A stretch of 36,640 nucleotides of DNA from Lentimicrobium sp. (GTDB taxonomy: Bacteria; Bacteroidota; Bacteroidia; Bacteroidales; 4484-276). Positions 1 to 7,580 of this stretch are shown here, in pieces. The position numbers and the translations under genes are program-made. Each line of letters opens with the position of its first letter. Position 1 is the first letter of the stretch. Where the stretch lies: the NCBI GenBank assembly GCA_012516825.1, contig JAAYWF010000154.1:1-36640 (forward strand). Direction: 5' to 3'. The notes beneath the pieces are model-generated. The model was not told the DNA's origin, ran no database searches, and was given only the letters and a program-made list of their open reading frames with translations.

Positions 1-1
1 T

Positions 2-1060
2 GGTAGGTGGTTTTCATATATGAACTCTATCATTGATTCCGATACTAATTTTGTAATTGCTGGTTATACCACCAGAACTGATAGTGTTCAAGTTTATCAT
101 AACGACCCTGCATTTTATAAAATGAGTATTAAAGGAGATTCCATCAATTCGTATTTTCTTTCTGAACCTATAAAAATGCGTTATGCTTATGATTTATTAG
201 AGAATACTAGCAATACAAAATACTTTGCTTTTGTGAGCTGCTTTGAAAATTCTTCTGCAGGTCAAAAACTAATTCTTACAAAAGAATTTGACAGTTTAGG
301 TTTGGAGCCTGTCCCATTAGGCATTTCAGACTATTATTCACCAACCTACATAAATGAGAATGAAATTATATTATGTGGAAAAGGAAGTCCTGACCAATCG
401 GAACTTTATGCTTTAAATGTTATCACGATTAATGAGGAGACAGAATTAATTGATTATAACTATTTTAAAAAAGAAGAAGATATGCGTGACCATCCAGCAA
501 TGTATAATGGTGTGAGCAAAAATGGAAATAACATTTACATTGGAGGAACCTCAAACCTTGATTATTACAATCCATTTTGGAGCACATTCGATTCATGGTT
601 TCATTTGATTAAGATAAATCCTGACATAAGTCCAATTTGGGAATATTGGTATGGTGGAGATGCATATTATTTTCTGTATAGCATTCTTGCTACAAATGAC
701 GGTGGTTGTATAATGGTTGGCAACCGGTATGATTACGAAACTCAGAATCAGGAAAGAGATATTTTTATTGTGAAAGTTGACAGCAACGGTCTGATAACCT
801 GGACACAGCAAATACCTTTAGCTAAACAAGAATCAATGGTTTATCCAAATCCGGGAACAAATCTGTTGAATATTAAATCAACCTGCAATGAAATGGAATT
901 TGAACTAATAAACATAAATGGACAAGTTGTGATTAGGCAAATGCTTGATAATAATTGTTCAGTTATAAACGCGGAATCAATAAAATCAGGTATTTACTTC
1001 TATAGACTAATTGACAAAAAAAACAAAACAGTTGAAACGGGGAAATGGATTAAATATTAA
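2..1060 (+). CDS. T9SS type A sorting domain protein, 5'-truncated by window edge
   Basis: The frame is open to the first base of the window, and the ATG at 20 is not followed by a signal peptide, so this is the 3' part of a longer gene. The last 75 or so residues (from MVYPNPGTNLLNI through GIYFYRL to the end at GKWIKY) have the form of a type IX secretion system type A C-terminal signal: a YPNP start, a central ING-Q turn, SGIYFYR and a basic end. Such proteins pass the outer membrane through the Por machinery and are released or attached to the surface. The upstream part has repeated motifs of the kind NDGGCIMVGNRYD and IFIVKVDSNG, typical of beta-propeller-like repeats in Bacteroidota surface proteins. 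The actual substrate or role is unknown. Certain as a coding region; confident about the sorting domain. Confidence 0.85.
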   Translation, partial: GRWFSYMNSIIDSDTNFVIAGYTTRTDSVQVYHNDPAFYKMSIKGDSINSYFLSEPIKMRYAYDLLENTSNTKYFAFVSCFENSSAGQKLILTKEFDSLGLEPVPLGISDYYSPTYINENEIILCGKGSPDQSELYALNVITINEETELIDYNYFKKEEDMRDHPAMYNGVSKNGNNIYIGGTSNLDYYNPFWSTFDSWFHLIKINPDISPIWEYWYGGDAYYFLYSILATNDGGCIMVGNRYDYETQNQERDIFIVKVDSNGLITWTQQIPLAKQESMVYPNPGTNLLNIKSTCNEMEFELININGQVVIRQMLDNNCSVINAESIKSGIYFYRLIDKKNKTVETGKWIKY

Positions 1061-1385
1061 ATGAAGAAGGGGCTTAATGCTTATAACAAAAGTTAGCAAG
1101 AATAGCAGGACAGGCTTTTAAACCAGTCAATCCTTAACAACTCACTTTCAGTAAGGGTATGTAAGTCATCAGTATAAGTTTAGAAGCCAAAGTGGGTATG
1201 GAGTAACCAGGAAAACTCACCCCGTGAATTGCCTGCAACAGCCATTGCAGTTTGAGGTTTAGGATTGATATTGGTAGGATTTACGGTGAGGACAGGAATA
1301 TTAAAAAGCCTCCAGATTTTTAGTTTGAGTATGCTGGCTATGCGGTAAAATTTTAGTGGATTGGGTAAAAAACATCCAAAAGAGG
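1061..1385. other. Gene-free stretch with decayed-looking minus-strand frame
   Basis: About 325 bases between the T9SS gene and the convergent helix-hairpin-helix gene. No intact gene, tRNA or clear terminator is visible. On the minus strand, from about 1385 to 1190, a frame stays open without a start codon for over 60 codons and includes NPKPQTAMAVAGNSRGEFS and ends WLLHTHFGF-stop. This looks like the tail of a lost gene or repeat, but I do not recognise the family. Just after the T9SS stop lies GCTTATAACAAAAGTTAGCA, an inverted-repeat-like motif that could be a recombination scar. No function can be assigned. Confidence 0.4.
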
Positions 1386-3518
1386 TTAAAATCTGATTTT
1401 AAGCTGAGCTTTTATCTCGCTATATGTGTTTCCGTCAATTTTAGTAGTTCCGTTACTGATGGTGGTTTTATTACTATAATAGGTTTGCGAGAGCCGTAGC
1501 CAGAAATCAATATTTTCGGAAATTTCGTATTTAAGCATTACATAAAACCGGCTTCCCTTATAGTAATAGGCAGGGATTGAAAAAACATAAAGCAAGTCAT
1601 TTTCGTAAGCATATATCCTTTCGTCGTAACTGTCGGTATCGAAAAGCGCATACCGTAATGATACGTTATAGGGTTTTGCTGCAGGGTTGTAGTTTATATC
1701 CTGATAAATGATGAATCCGTTTTGTGTAGTAGCTTCAGGTTTATCGTAAGTAAGAAACTCAATTCTATTTTTAAGTGTAACTGTTGAGGATGCTTTGTAT
1801 GAAATAAAAAACCTTATGCTCTCTTTATGTGTCTCGCCGGTTTTGGCCATAATAAGGTTTTCGGTTTCGTTTAGTTGTTTTTGCTTGTAACGGTACCGGA
1901 GATACATTTCCATTCTTTTGTAAGGGTGATAATCAATTTGTGCAAGGTATTCAGCGCCTCGCGAAGGTGAGTCAATCCTGTAACGTAACCATGGGGATGA
2001 AAACAGATCGGAGTAACCTCTGAAGGTCCAGTTTCGATGCAAATAGACCAGTAAACCGGCAAACATGCCTTTTTCGTTTTGATTATTTGTATTCTCGGCA
2101 ATGGCGTTGCTGTATAGGTTTTGGTATTTAATTCCAAAATTTCGGTAATATGCCGATAACGTTATTGAGGGATGAAGCGATGCCTGAAATCCGGCTAAAT
2201 AGGCTTTGCCGCCATTCTCACTGCCGGAAGCTTCGGCAAAAATGTTAAACCTTTTAACAATAAAATTTAGGTCAACACCATAATTAAAGTTCTCTTTACC
2301 TTGAAAGTTATATTTGCGATAAAGCTGATCGGGTAGCTGCAAGGGCTTGTCAAATAAAGTTTTAAAAGAGGTGGCTCCAATCTGAAACTTGCCTTTCCTG
2401 TATCTGACATTTGCGCCATAAAGTGTTTCGTGGACGGTGTTTTTTTTATCAATCTCGTTAGGGGTACGGTGATATCCGGTCTCTTGTAAAGAGGTAACAA
2501 ACTGCTCCTCCTGACTGATAGAATCTTTAGTTGCGATATTTCCATCTATTTTTTTGGAGGAAAAAAATCCGGATATTTTAAAGTTGTGCAAGGAAAAGGT
2601 AACAGCCGTGCCACGCATATAACGGTTTTCGTTTACTGATGTATTAGGCCTTACTCTTCGTTGATTTTTTATTACACCAATAGCATCGGGTGATTTGCCG
2701 AACGACAGGCCGCTCCACAATGTCAATCCCTGTCCGAATTCGAGTTGATAATCTCCTATTATAAGCTGTTCAAGCGCTCTCATCTCACTAACGGAAACAA
2801 ATCCGGAATAAAAATCAAACCCATTGGGTTGCGATCCTTTAAAAAACTCCTCGCCTGGATCCTTTTCCGCAGTGATGCCAAGCCTAATTTTATTGAAGTA
2901 ATTAAACCCGTAACGCAGATAATATTTATCAGGATTTCCAAGAAAATAACTACCCGGATTAGCATATTTCATCGAATCAGAAACATTTGCATAGCCGGCT
3001 TGTTTTTCTAATACCCTGCTGTAGCGAAGGAATAAATCATTCCGACCGTATTTAACTATATTTTTCATTTTAAAAGAGATGCGTGGCTTTTCCGGATCAA
3101 CTGAAACTAACGGCTCAAGAAAAGAGATTAGCTCCTGATCGAAACCATCAATAGCCATCAACTCATAAAGTGTTACAAACGGTCCGTAAACATTTCGGTA
3201 TTCGATGATTTTATGAATTTGTAGCTCACTCAAAAAAATCAGCTTTTTCATTTGAGTAAAAGATGCAAAATTCAAATTAAGAGGGTTTTCAAGAAAATAA
3301 TAAATATCTTCGAGCAGGTCGGTATAATCCATTTGTTCTTCGGTCTGCTCCGCGATTTCTTCCAATTTGCTGTTAAGTAATTCCATATATTCCGGTGATA
3401 CCGGGAGCTGCTGTGCAAGGCTGACATCAATCATCATAATTAGCATTGCAATTATTAAACAAAACCTGTCTGCGACCGATTTATGTTTGATGATATGATG
3501 AGGCGGGATGGTTTTCAT
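1386..3518 (-). CDS. Helix-hairpin-helix domain outer-membrane barrel protein
   Basis: 710 residues. A long basic N-region followed by a hydrophobic segment ending near SLAQQ (residues about 20-36) looks like a Sec signal peptide. Residues about 79-140 form a ComEA-like helix-hairpin-helix region: NPLNLNFAS, then LSELQIHKIIEYRNVYGPF, then LYELMAIDGFD. The remaining 560 or so residues alternate hydrophobic and aromatic residues (for example KYYLRYGFNYF, LRYRYKQKQL) and end in IKAQLKIRF with a terminal aromatic, as in outer-membrane beta barrels. The family is recurrent in Bacteroidota but lacks an experimentally defined job that I know of. Its ATG overlaps the stop of the PorV-like gene (ATGA), so the two are translationally coupled. 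The N-terminal domain would face the periplasm. DNA binding is possible by analogy with ComEA but unproven; the hairpins could also be a protein-docking module. Confidence 0.8.
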   Translation of the reverse strand: MKTIPPHHIIKHKSVADRFCLIIAMLIMMIDVSLAQQLPVSPEYMELLNSKLEEIAEQTEEQMDYTDLLEDIYYFLENPLNLNFASFTQMKKLIFLSELQIHKIIEYRNVYGPFVTLYELMAIDGFDQELISFLEPLVSVDPEKPRISFKMKNIVKYGRNDLFLRYSRVLEKQAGYANVSDSMKYANPGSYFLGNPDKYYLRYGFNYFNKIRLGITAEKDPGEEFFKGSQPNGFDFYSGFVSVSEMRALEQLIIGDYQLEFGQGLTLWSGLSFGKSPDAIGVIKNQRRVRPNTSVNENRYMRGTAVTFSLHNFKISGFFSSKKIDGNIATKDSISQEEQFVTSLQETGYHRTPNEIDKKNTVHETLYGANVRYRKGKFQIGATSFKTLFDKPLQLPDQLYRKYNFQGKENFNYGVDLNFIVKRFNIFAEASGSENGGKAYLAGFQASLHPSITLSAYYRNFGIKYQNLYSNAIAENTNNQNEKGMFAGLLVYLHRNWTFRGYSDLFSSPWLRYRIDSPSRGAEYLAQIDYHPYKRMEMYLRYRYKQKQLNETENLIMAKTGETHKESIRFFISYKASSTVTLKNRIEFLTYDKPEATTQNGFIIYQDINYNPAAKPYNVSLRYALFDTDSYDERIYAYENDLLYVFSIPAYYYKGSRFYVMLKYEISENIDFWLRLSQTYYSNKTTISNGTTKIDGNTYSEIKAQLKIRF

Positions 3519-4339
3519 CTCTTTGTTTTGAAGTTATATACAGCCGAAAACTGAGGAGAAAAGCCAAGCACATTGTGTACTGATGATGCGAAATCAATTG
3601 TAAACCGGTTGAGGTTTATTCCAAATCCAAAGGTGTATTGTCCGGGGTTAGAAGAGAGTCCTCCTCTAACATATACCTCGTCAATGATCCTATATTCTAA
3701 ACCAAGCTTCAACGACGGATCGAAAGATGTCTCTTTTTTTGCTTCTACCGAAAGGATTATACTTTTATCAAAACTCCATGCTGCGCCAATTCTCATGACG
3801 GCAGGTATTCGCTCATCGGCATATTTTGTCAGTTTGGTATGGATAGGATTAAAAACATGCATACCCAAGGTAATATCAGGTTTGATCTTTGTCATTAAGC
3901 CGGCTTCAAAAGTGGCTACACCTTTTTTTCCATAATCATTACCCAAGCTTTTATGCAGATAGTCCAACTGCAACCCTGCGGCAAAATAGTCGCCAAACTT
4001 TCGTGAATAGGCAAGGCCAAATTTACTTTCGTTATATAATTCATTGCCGAAGCGAACTAATTCAAAGCCAAATACGCCGCTGCCAACAGGCAATGTTGCT
4101 CCGCCTGCTTTCAGGCTCATCTCTTTAACCAAAAACCTGTTTTCGAAGTAAAACCCTGCTGAGGTCTTATTGTAAAAAGCAAGGCCGGCCTGATTGTTAT
4201 GTATAGACCAGAAGTCAGCTAATGCAACGGAAGCATTTCCCATTGCTGCCGAACGACCTCCTTCCGGAAAATTGATATGCGCCGACAACACATTTGGAAA
4301 GAAAAATAAAAGTAACAGAAACGGTAAAAAAGATTTCAT
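3515..4339 (-). CDS. PorV/PorQ-like outer-membrane barrel protein
   Basis: 274 residues. The signal peptide is MKSFLPFLLLLFFFPNVLSA. The mature start INFPEGGRSAAMGNASVALAD, followed by HNNQAGLA, is the hallmark of the PorV/PorQ (FadL-like, UPF0164-related) family of Bacteroidota barrels. The rest is beta-rich with repeated GLAYSRKFGDYFAAGLQLDY-type strands and ends NFKTKR. PorV itself is a shuttle protein of the T9SS, but this protein is shorter and belongs to a paralogous group, so its own role is unknown. It is the first gene of a two-gene unit, with a 4-base ATGA overlap into the helix-hairpin-helix barrel gene, which suggests a shared complex or pathway in the outer membrane. Confidence 0.75.
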   Translation of the reverse strand: MKSFLPFLLLLFFFPNVLSAHINFPEGGRSAAMGNASVALADFWSIHNNQAGLAFYNKTSAGFYFENRFLVKEMSLKAGGATLPVGSGVFGFELVRFGNELYNESKFGLAYSRKFGDYFAAGLQLDYLHKSLGNDYGKKGVATFEAGLMTKIKPDITLGMHVFNPIHTKLTKYADERIPAVMRIGAAWSFDKSIILSVEAKKETSFDPSLKLGLEYRIIDEVYVRGGLSSNPGQYTFGFGINLNRFTIDFASSVHNVLGFSPQFSAVYNFKTKR

Positions 4340-4659
4340 AGTTTCACTTTTAATTGAATCCCATTTACAACATAAAAATCTGCACAGAAAAATATTTTAG
4401 TCTTTGGTTAATACCGTTCCCTGCCACTAAATAAGTAGGGCTAAACGCACAAAGCCTTACGCAATAATGACAAAATTAAACTTTTACACATTCCCGATCG
4501 GTATAATTTTTAACAAAATGAAAGACTAAAATACAAACCATCACAAAGTTAAAAAATCTGATTAATGAACAGCTAATTGTTATCGTTTTCTTTTCTTTGT
4601 ACTAAGAAAAAGATATTAAAATGACGTTGTTATAAATTTTTCAACAAAAATCTTGTTTG
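4340..4659. other. Divergent intergenic region between PorV-like gene and aat
   Basis: About 320 A+T-rich bases from which transcription should leave in both directions. On the minus strand, TAACTTTG (complement of 4544-4551) and TAATTTTG (complement of 4471-4478) fit the -7 consensus TAnnTTTG, but neither has a convincing TTG about 19 bases upstream, so the PorV-like promoter is not settled. Toward aat only a one-mismatch version (TTTCTTTG near 4590) is seen. No RNA gene or repeat was found. Confidence 0.3.
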
Positions 4660-5337
4660 ATGCCGGTGTATGAGCTTACTGACGATCTGGTCTTTCCTCA
4701 TCCAAAATTAGCTGAACCTGATGGTTTACTTGCTGTTGGAGGGGATTTGAGTGTTGAAAGGCTTCTTTTAGCTTATGCCAATGGTATTTTTCCGTGGTAT
4801 GAGAAAAGCTCGCCAATACTTTGGTGGTCGCCAAACCCGCGAATGGTTCTTTTTCCTGAAAAATTTAAGATTTCCAATTCTTTGAAACAGACAATAAAAA
4901 AGCAGAAATTCAAGATTACTTTCGATTGTGATTTTTCTGCCGTTATAAAAGGATGTGCAGAGACAAAACGGTTGGAACAACACGGCACCTGGATTGTACC
5001 CGAAATAGAGCAGGCCTACAACCGTTTGCACGAAGCCGGATTTGCACACTCGGTGGAGGCTTGGTACGATAACAGGTTAGCGGGAGGGCTTTATGGAGTC
5101 TCCATAGGTAAGGCCTTTTTTGGCGAGTCTATGTTTTATAAGGTTCGCGATGCTTCTAAAGTAGCTCTTGCTTTTTTGGTTGAGAAATTGTTGGGCTGGC
5201 ATTTTCATTTTATTGATGCCCAGCAGGAGACAGCTCACATGATTAGCTTAGGCGGCGAATTGATAGATATTGATCACTTTTTAAATCTGCTAAAAAACGC
5301 TTTAAGTTATCCAACATTAAAAGGAAACTGGAGTTAA
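4660..5337 (+). CDS. aat: Leucyl/phenylalanyl-tRNA-protein transferase
   Basis: 225 residues from the ATG at 4660; the track begins three bases earlier at an in-frame TTG, which has nothing to recommend it. The enzyme moves Leu or Phe from aminoacyl-tRNA to proteins with N-terminal Arg or Lys, marking them for ClpS/ClpAP through the N-end rule. Family motifs in order: GLLAVGGDLS, YANGIFPWY, WWSPNPRMVLFP, HGTWIVPEI, and the core GGLYGVSIGKAFFGESMF, then FIDAQQETAHMISLGG. The length matches the family (about 200-240). The DUF3127 gene follows after 24 bases and is probably co-transcribed. Identification is secure. Confidence 0.96.
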   Translation: MPVYELTDDLVFPHPKLAEPDGLLAVGGDLSVERLLLAYANGIFPWYEKSSPILWWSPNPRMVLFPEKFKISNSLKQTIKKQKFKITFDCDFSAVIKGCAETKRLEQHGTWIVPEIEQAYNRLHEAGFAHSVEAWYDNRLAGGLYGVSIGKAFFGESMFYKVRDASKVALAFLVEKLLGWHFHFIDAQQETAHMISLGGELIDIDHFLNLLKNALSYPTLKGNWS

Positions 5338-5361
5338 TAAACACTAAACAAAATAAAAGAA

Positions 5362-5730
5362 ATGAGTTTTGAATTAAAAGGAAGGCTAATTGAAAAATAT
5401 GATTCGGTGCAGGTAACCGATCGTTTTAGAAAACGCGAATTTGTGATTGAATATCGTGAGAGTGCATCATCTTACGATTTTGCTGAAACCATTAAATTTC
5501 AACTTACCCAGGAGCGATGTGATATTTTGGATAATTTTCACATTGGCGAAGAGCTGAAAGTCTCTTTTAATATCAGAGGTCGCCGTTGGGAGAAAGATGG
5601 TCAGGTAAGCTATTTTAACAACCTCGAAGCATGGAAAATTGAAAAAGTAGTTGCAGCGCCACAGGAAATAATACCACAACATACTATCGAAGAGATACCT
5701 CCCGAACCTACTGACGATCTGCCTTTTTAA
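5362..5730 (+). CDS. DUF3127 protein with SSB-like acidic tail
   Basis: 122 residues. Residues 1-95 match the DUF3127 pattern of Bacteroidota: FELKGRLIEKYDSVQVTDRF, KREFVIEY, ETIKFQLTQERCDILD, then VSFNIRGRRWEKDGQ and YFNNLEAWKIEKV. The strand pattern and the GRRWEKDGQ...YF hairpin resemble a small OB fold such as that of SSB. After a Pro/Glu-rich linker the protein ends PTDDLPF, the same kind of acidic hydrophobic tip (DDxPF) by which single-strand binding proteins recruit repair and replication partners. I infer a single-stranded nucleic acid binding role; no function is established that I know of. The gene sits 24 bases after aat and converges on miaB. Confidence 0.8.
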   Translation: MSFELKGRLIEKYDSVQVTDRFRKREFVIEYRESASSYDFAETIKFQLTQERCDILDNFHIGEELKVSFNIRGRRWEKDGQVSYFNNLEAWKIEKVVAAPQEIIPQHTIEEIPPEPTDDLPF

Positions 5731-5752
5731 GCTGTTTTAATATCATAAATGC

Positions 5753-5782
5753 TTTTTGCTGATCATTTGTTGTGAGCAAAAA
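5753..5782. terminator. Hairpin between convergent DUF3127 gene and miaB
   Basis: TTTTTGCT at 5753-5760 pairs perfectly with AGCAAAAA at 5775-5782 across a 14-base loop, and the hairpin fills the end of the 52-base gap directly before the miaB stop codon. The A and T runs lie inside the stem, so it could work as a bidirectional terminator, though with few G:C pairs. Confidence 0.45.
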
Positions 5783-7117
5783 TCAATTAACTAACTCTCC
5801 TTCTACGGATAAATCTGTTGAGGAAATGATTTTTATCGTAACAAACTCTCCTATTAGCTCGTCGTTATCCGATTGAAAACGGGAGACGATTTTTCCTTCG
5901 GTAAGGGCAGAGAGGAACCCTTCTTTGCGGTCTTTTCCGGTAACGAGTACTTTGTAATTGCGTCCAATCATATCTCTGTTGTGTGCTGCCGAATATTTTC
6001 TCAGATCATTACTTAACTGATGAAAACGGGCTTTTTTCACTTCTCGCGGTACATCATCTATCCAGCGCGAACTTACCGCTCCGGGACGTTGCGAATACTG
6101 TGCGATGTAAGCCATATTATATCTGAATTCATCCATAATCTTCCTTGTATTTTCAAACTGTTCGTCAGTCTCACCTGTGAATCCTACAATAATATCGGTG
6201 AATAGGGTAGCTTCAGGGATCAATCTGCGAATTACCTCAACTATCTGACGATACTTTTCTACCGGATGTTTTCGGTTCATTTTTATCAAAACTTTATTAT
6301 CACCAGATTGGATCGGCAAGTGAATTTGTTTTGCCAGACAGTCGTACTGCGATATTATCTCTATTACCTCTGCCGTCATATCACGCGGGTGTGGCGACGT
6401 AAAATAGACCCAAAATTCTTTATCTGACTCTTTCCCTATCTCCCCAATCTTTTTTAGCAATTCAGGGAAAGTAATCTCTTTTCCTTTTTTATCTAATCCA
6501 TAAGAATTTACATTTTGACCTAACAAGGTGATTGACTTATAATCTTCACTTACTAATCTTTTCACCTCTTCTAATATTTCGTTAGAGTCGCGCGAAACTT
6601 CGCGCCCACGCGTATATGGAACAGCGCAAAAAGTACAAAACTTGTTACAGCCATTTTGAATTGGAACAAAGGCTTCGAATTTGGAACTATATTTAGGATT
6701 GACTCTCCAGAAACCATCGATATTTTCATTTTTGGTAATGCCCGAAAGATCGCCTACTAACGATGCAGGACTTACAACGCCATATTGCCGGATCAGCTCA
6801 GGTAATTTTTCAAAATCGCTCATTCGAAAGATGATGTCGAAAAGTTTGAGAAATCTTTTCATGTCATCAGGCAAAATACAACCGGAAATAAATGTTATCA
6901 GGTTTTTCTGTTTTTTCCATTTGTTCCATTTTTGAATTCGTGTGTAAACTTTATCAATCGCCTTTTGCCTTACAGAGCATGCAAGGATTCCCAGCAGATT
7001 TGCCTCTTGTTCACTGTCGGTCCAGACGTATCCGATTTCCTTTTCGATGATTGTGCGAACGCGCTCACTGTCTGATATATTCATCTGGCAACCCAGAGTT
7101 ATCAGGTGGTATTTCAT
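5783..7117 (-). CDS. miaB: tRNA-2-methylthio-N6-dimethylallyladenosine synthase (MiaB)
   Basis: 444 residues. A radical SAM methylthiotransferase that adds a methylthio group to i6A37 of tRNAs. N-terminal UPF0004 domain cysteines are C10 (LGCQMN), C47 (LACSVRQ) and C80 (SGCILPDD), expected to hold the auxiliary [4Fe-4S] cluster. The radical SAM motif is C157-C161-C164 (GCNKFCTFCAVPYTRGRE). LGQNVNSYG, PHPRDMT, LPIQSGDNKVL and FTDIIVGFTGET follow, then a C-terminal TRAM domain from about residue 378. The N-terminal domain is unlike the usual Bacteroidota MiaB: ACSVRQKAIDKVY and GCILPDDMKRFLKLFDIIF resemble the variant I associate with Patescibacteria. The enzyme class is secure; MiaB rather than MtaB/RimO is favoured by the CxMNxSDSE and SVRQ motifs. 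Confidence 0.9.
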   Translation of the reverse strand: MKYHLITLGCQMNISDSERVRTIIEKEIGYVWTDSEQEANLLGILACSVRQKAIDKVYTRIQKWNKWKKQKNLITFISGCILPDDMKRFLKLFDIIFRMSDFEKLPELIRQYGVVSPASLVGDLSGITKNENIDGFWRVNPKYSSKFEAFVPIQNGCNKFCTFCAVPYTRGREVSRDSNEILEEVKRLVSEDYKSITLLGQNVNSYGLDKKGKEITFPELLKKIGEIGKESDKEFWVYFTSPHPRDMTAEVIEIISQYDCLAKQIHLPIQSGDNKVLIKMNRKHPVEKYRQIVEVIRRLIPEATLFTDIIVGFTGETDEQFENTRKIMDEFRYNMAYIAQYSQRPGAVSSRWIDDVPREVKKARFHQLSNDLRKYSAAHNRDMIGRNYKVLVTGKDRKEGFLSALTEGKIVSRFQSDNDELIGEFVTIKIISSTDLSVEGELVN

Positions 7118-7344
7118 AAAGAATTAATTTTTCAATTGCAAAATTCTGATTTAGAGTTTTGGTTTTAAAGTGTTCTTTTTAAAAAGATTGATGGTTTAAT
7201 ACTTAAAAAATGACAAATTTAATATAAGACAAACATTAAGCACACTTTTTATGTTTAGAGGATTAGGCAAAAAATTATATTCGTGGGCTTGTGGCCAAGA
7301 TTACTTTTCGGGGCAGGCTTATGCTTACAATTACAAATTGCCTG

Positions 7345-7379
7345 AGAATAAAAAAAGGCTGACCTTGTTTGCCAGCCTT
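7345..7379 (-). terminator. Intrinsic terminator of tRNA-Asn
   Basis: On the minus strand AAGGCTG (complement of 7373-7379) pairs with CAGCCTT (complement of 7355-7361) around an 11-base loop and is followed by a run of T (complement of the A run at 7350-7356). It lies 13 bases after the 3' end of tRNA-Asn, in the right direction to end that transcript. Confidence 0.75.
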
Positions 7380-7392
7380 ATTCTTTACCAAG

Positions 7393-7466
7393 CTCCCCCT
7401 GCTGGACTTGAACCAGCGACCCTCTGATTAACAGTCAGATGCTCTAACCAACTGAGCTAAGGAGGA
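7393..7466 (-). tRNA. tRNA-Asn(GTT)
   Basis: 74 bases reading TCCTCCTTAGCTCAGTTGG at the 5' end on the minus strand. The acceptor arm TCCTCCT/AGGGGGA has one G:T pair, the D arm AGCTC is normal, the anticodon arm CTGACTGTTAATCAG gives anticodon GTT (Asn), the T arm is GCTGG-TTCAAGT-CCAGC and the discriminator is G. No CCA is encoded. A terminator follows, and a TATTTTTG promoter box lies 40 bases upstream. Confidence 0.96.
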
Positions 7467-7506
7467 ATCAGAAAAATTTAAGCGCTTTACAAAAGTAAAA
7501 CGGCTG

Positions 7507-7514
7507 CAAAAATA
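7507..7514 (-). promoter_or_regulatory. Probable -7 box of tRNA-Asn promoter
   Basis: The minus strand reads TATTTTTGCAGCC (complement of 7502-7514), fitting the Bacteroidota -7 consensus TAnnTTTG. The same TATTTTTGCAGC string is seen upstream of tRNA-Asp and of tRNA-Gly in this window. No good TTG is found about 19 bases upstream here, so the -33 element is weak. Confidence 0.5.
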
Positions 7515-7535
7515 GAGACTTTTTCTAAATTAAAA

Positions 7536-7543
7536 TAATTTTG
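7536..7543 (+). promoter_or_regulatory. Possible -7 box for the PfkB-family kinase gene
   Basis: TAATTTTG fits TAnnTTTG and would give a leader of about 30 bases before the ATG at 7581. No TTG is found at the usual distance upstream, so this is tentative. Confidence 0.3.
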
Positions 7544-7580
7544 CCCAAAATTTTTTACATTTTGTATTAAAACTGAAATC

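Noticed and set aside
593-811. Minus-strand ORF inside the T9SS gene
   Set aside because: Shadow of the real frame, with no motif or promoter.
1061-1140. Integron attC-like site after the T9SS gene
   Set aside because: The GTTAGCA-like core has no matching partner arm nearby, so it is kept only as a possible scar within the intergenic entry.
3573-4400. Several plus-strand ORFs antisense to the PorV-like gene
   Set aside because: The minus-strand frame has a signal peptide and family motifs; these are shadows.
7174-7187. Perfect palindrome TCTTTTTAAAAAGA upstream of miaB
   Set aside because: Such A/T palindromes are expected by chance in this A+T-rich region; no second copy or promoter relation is seen.
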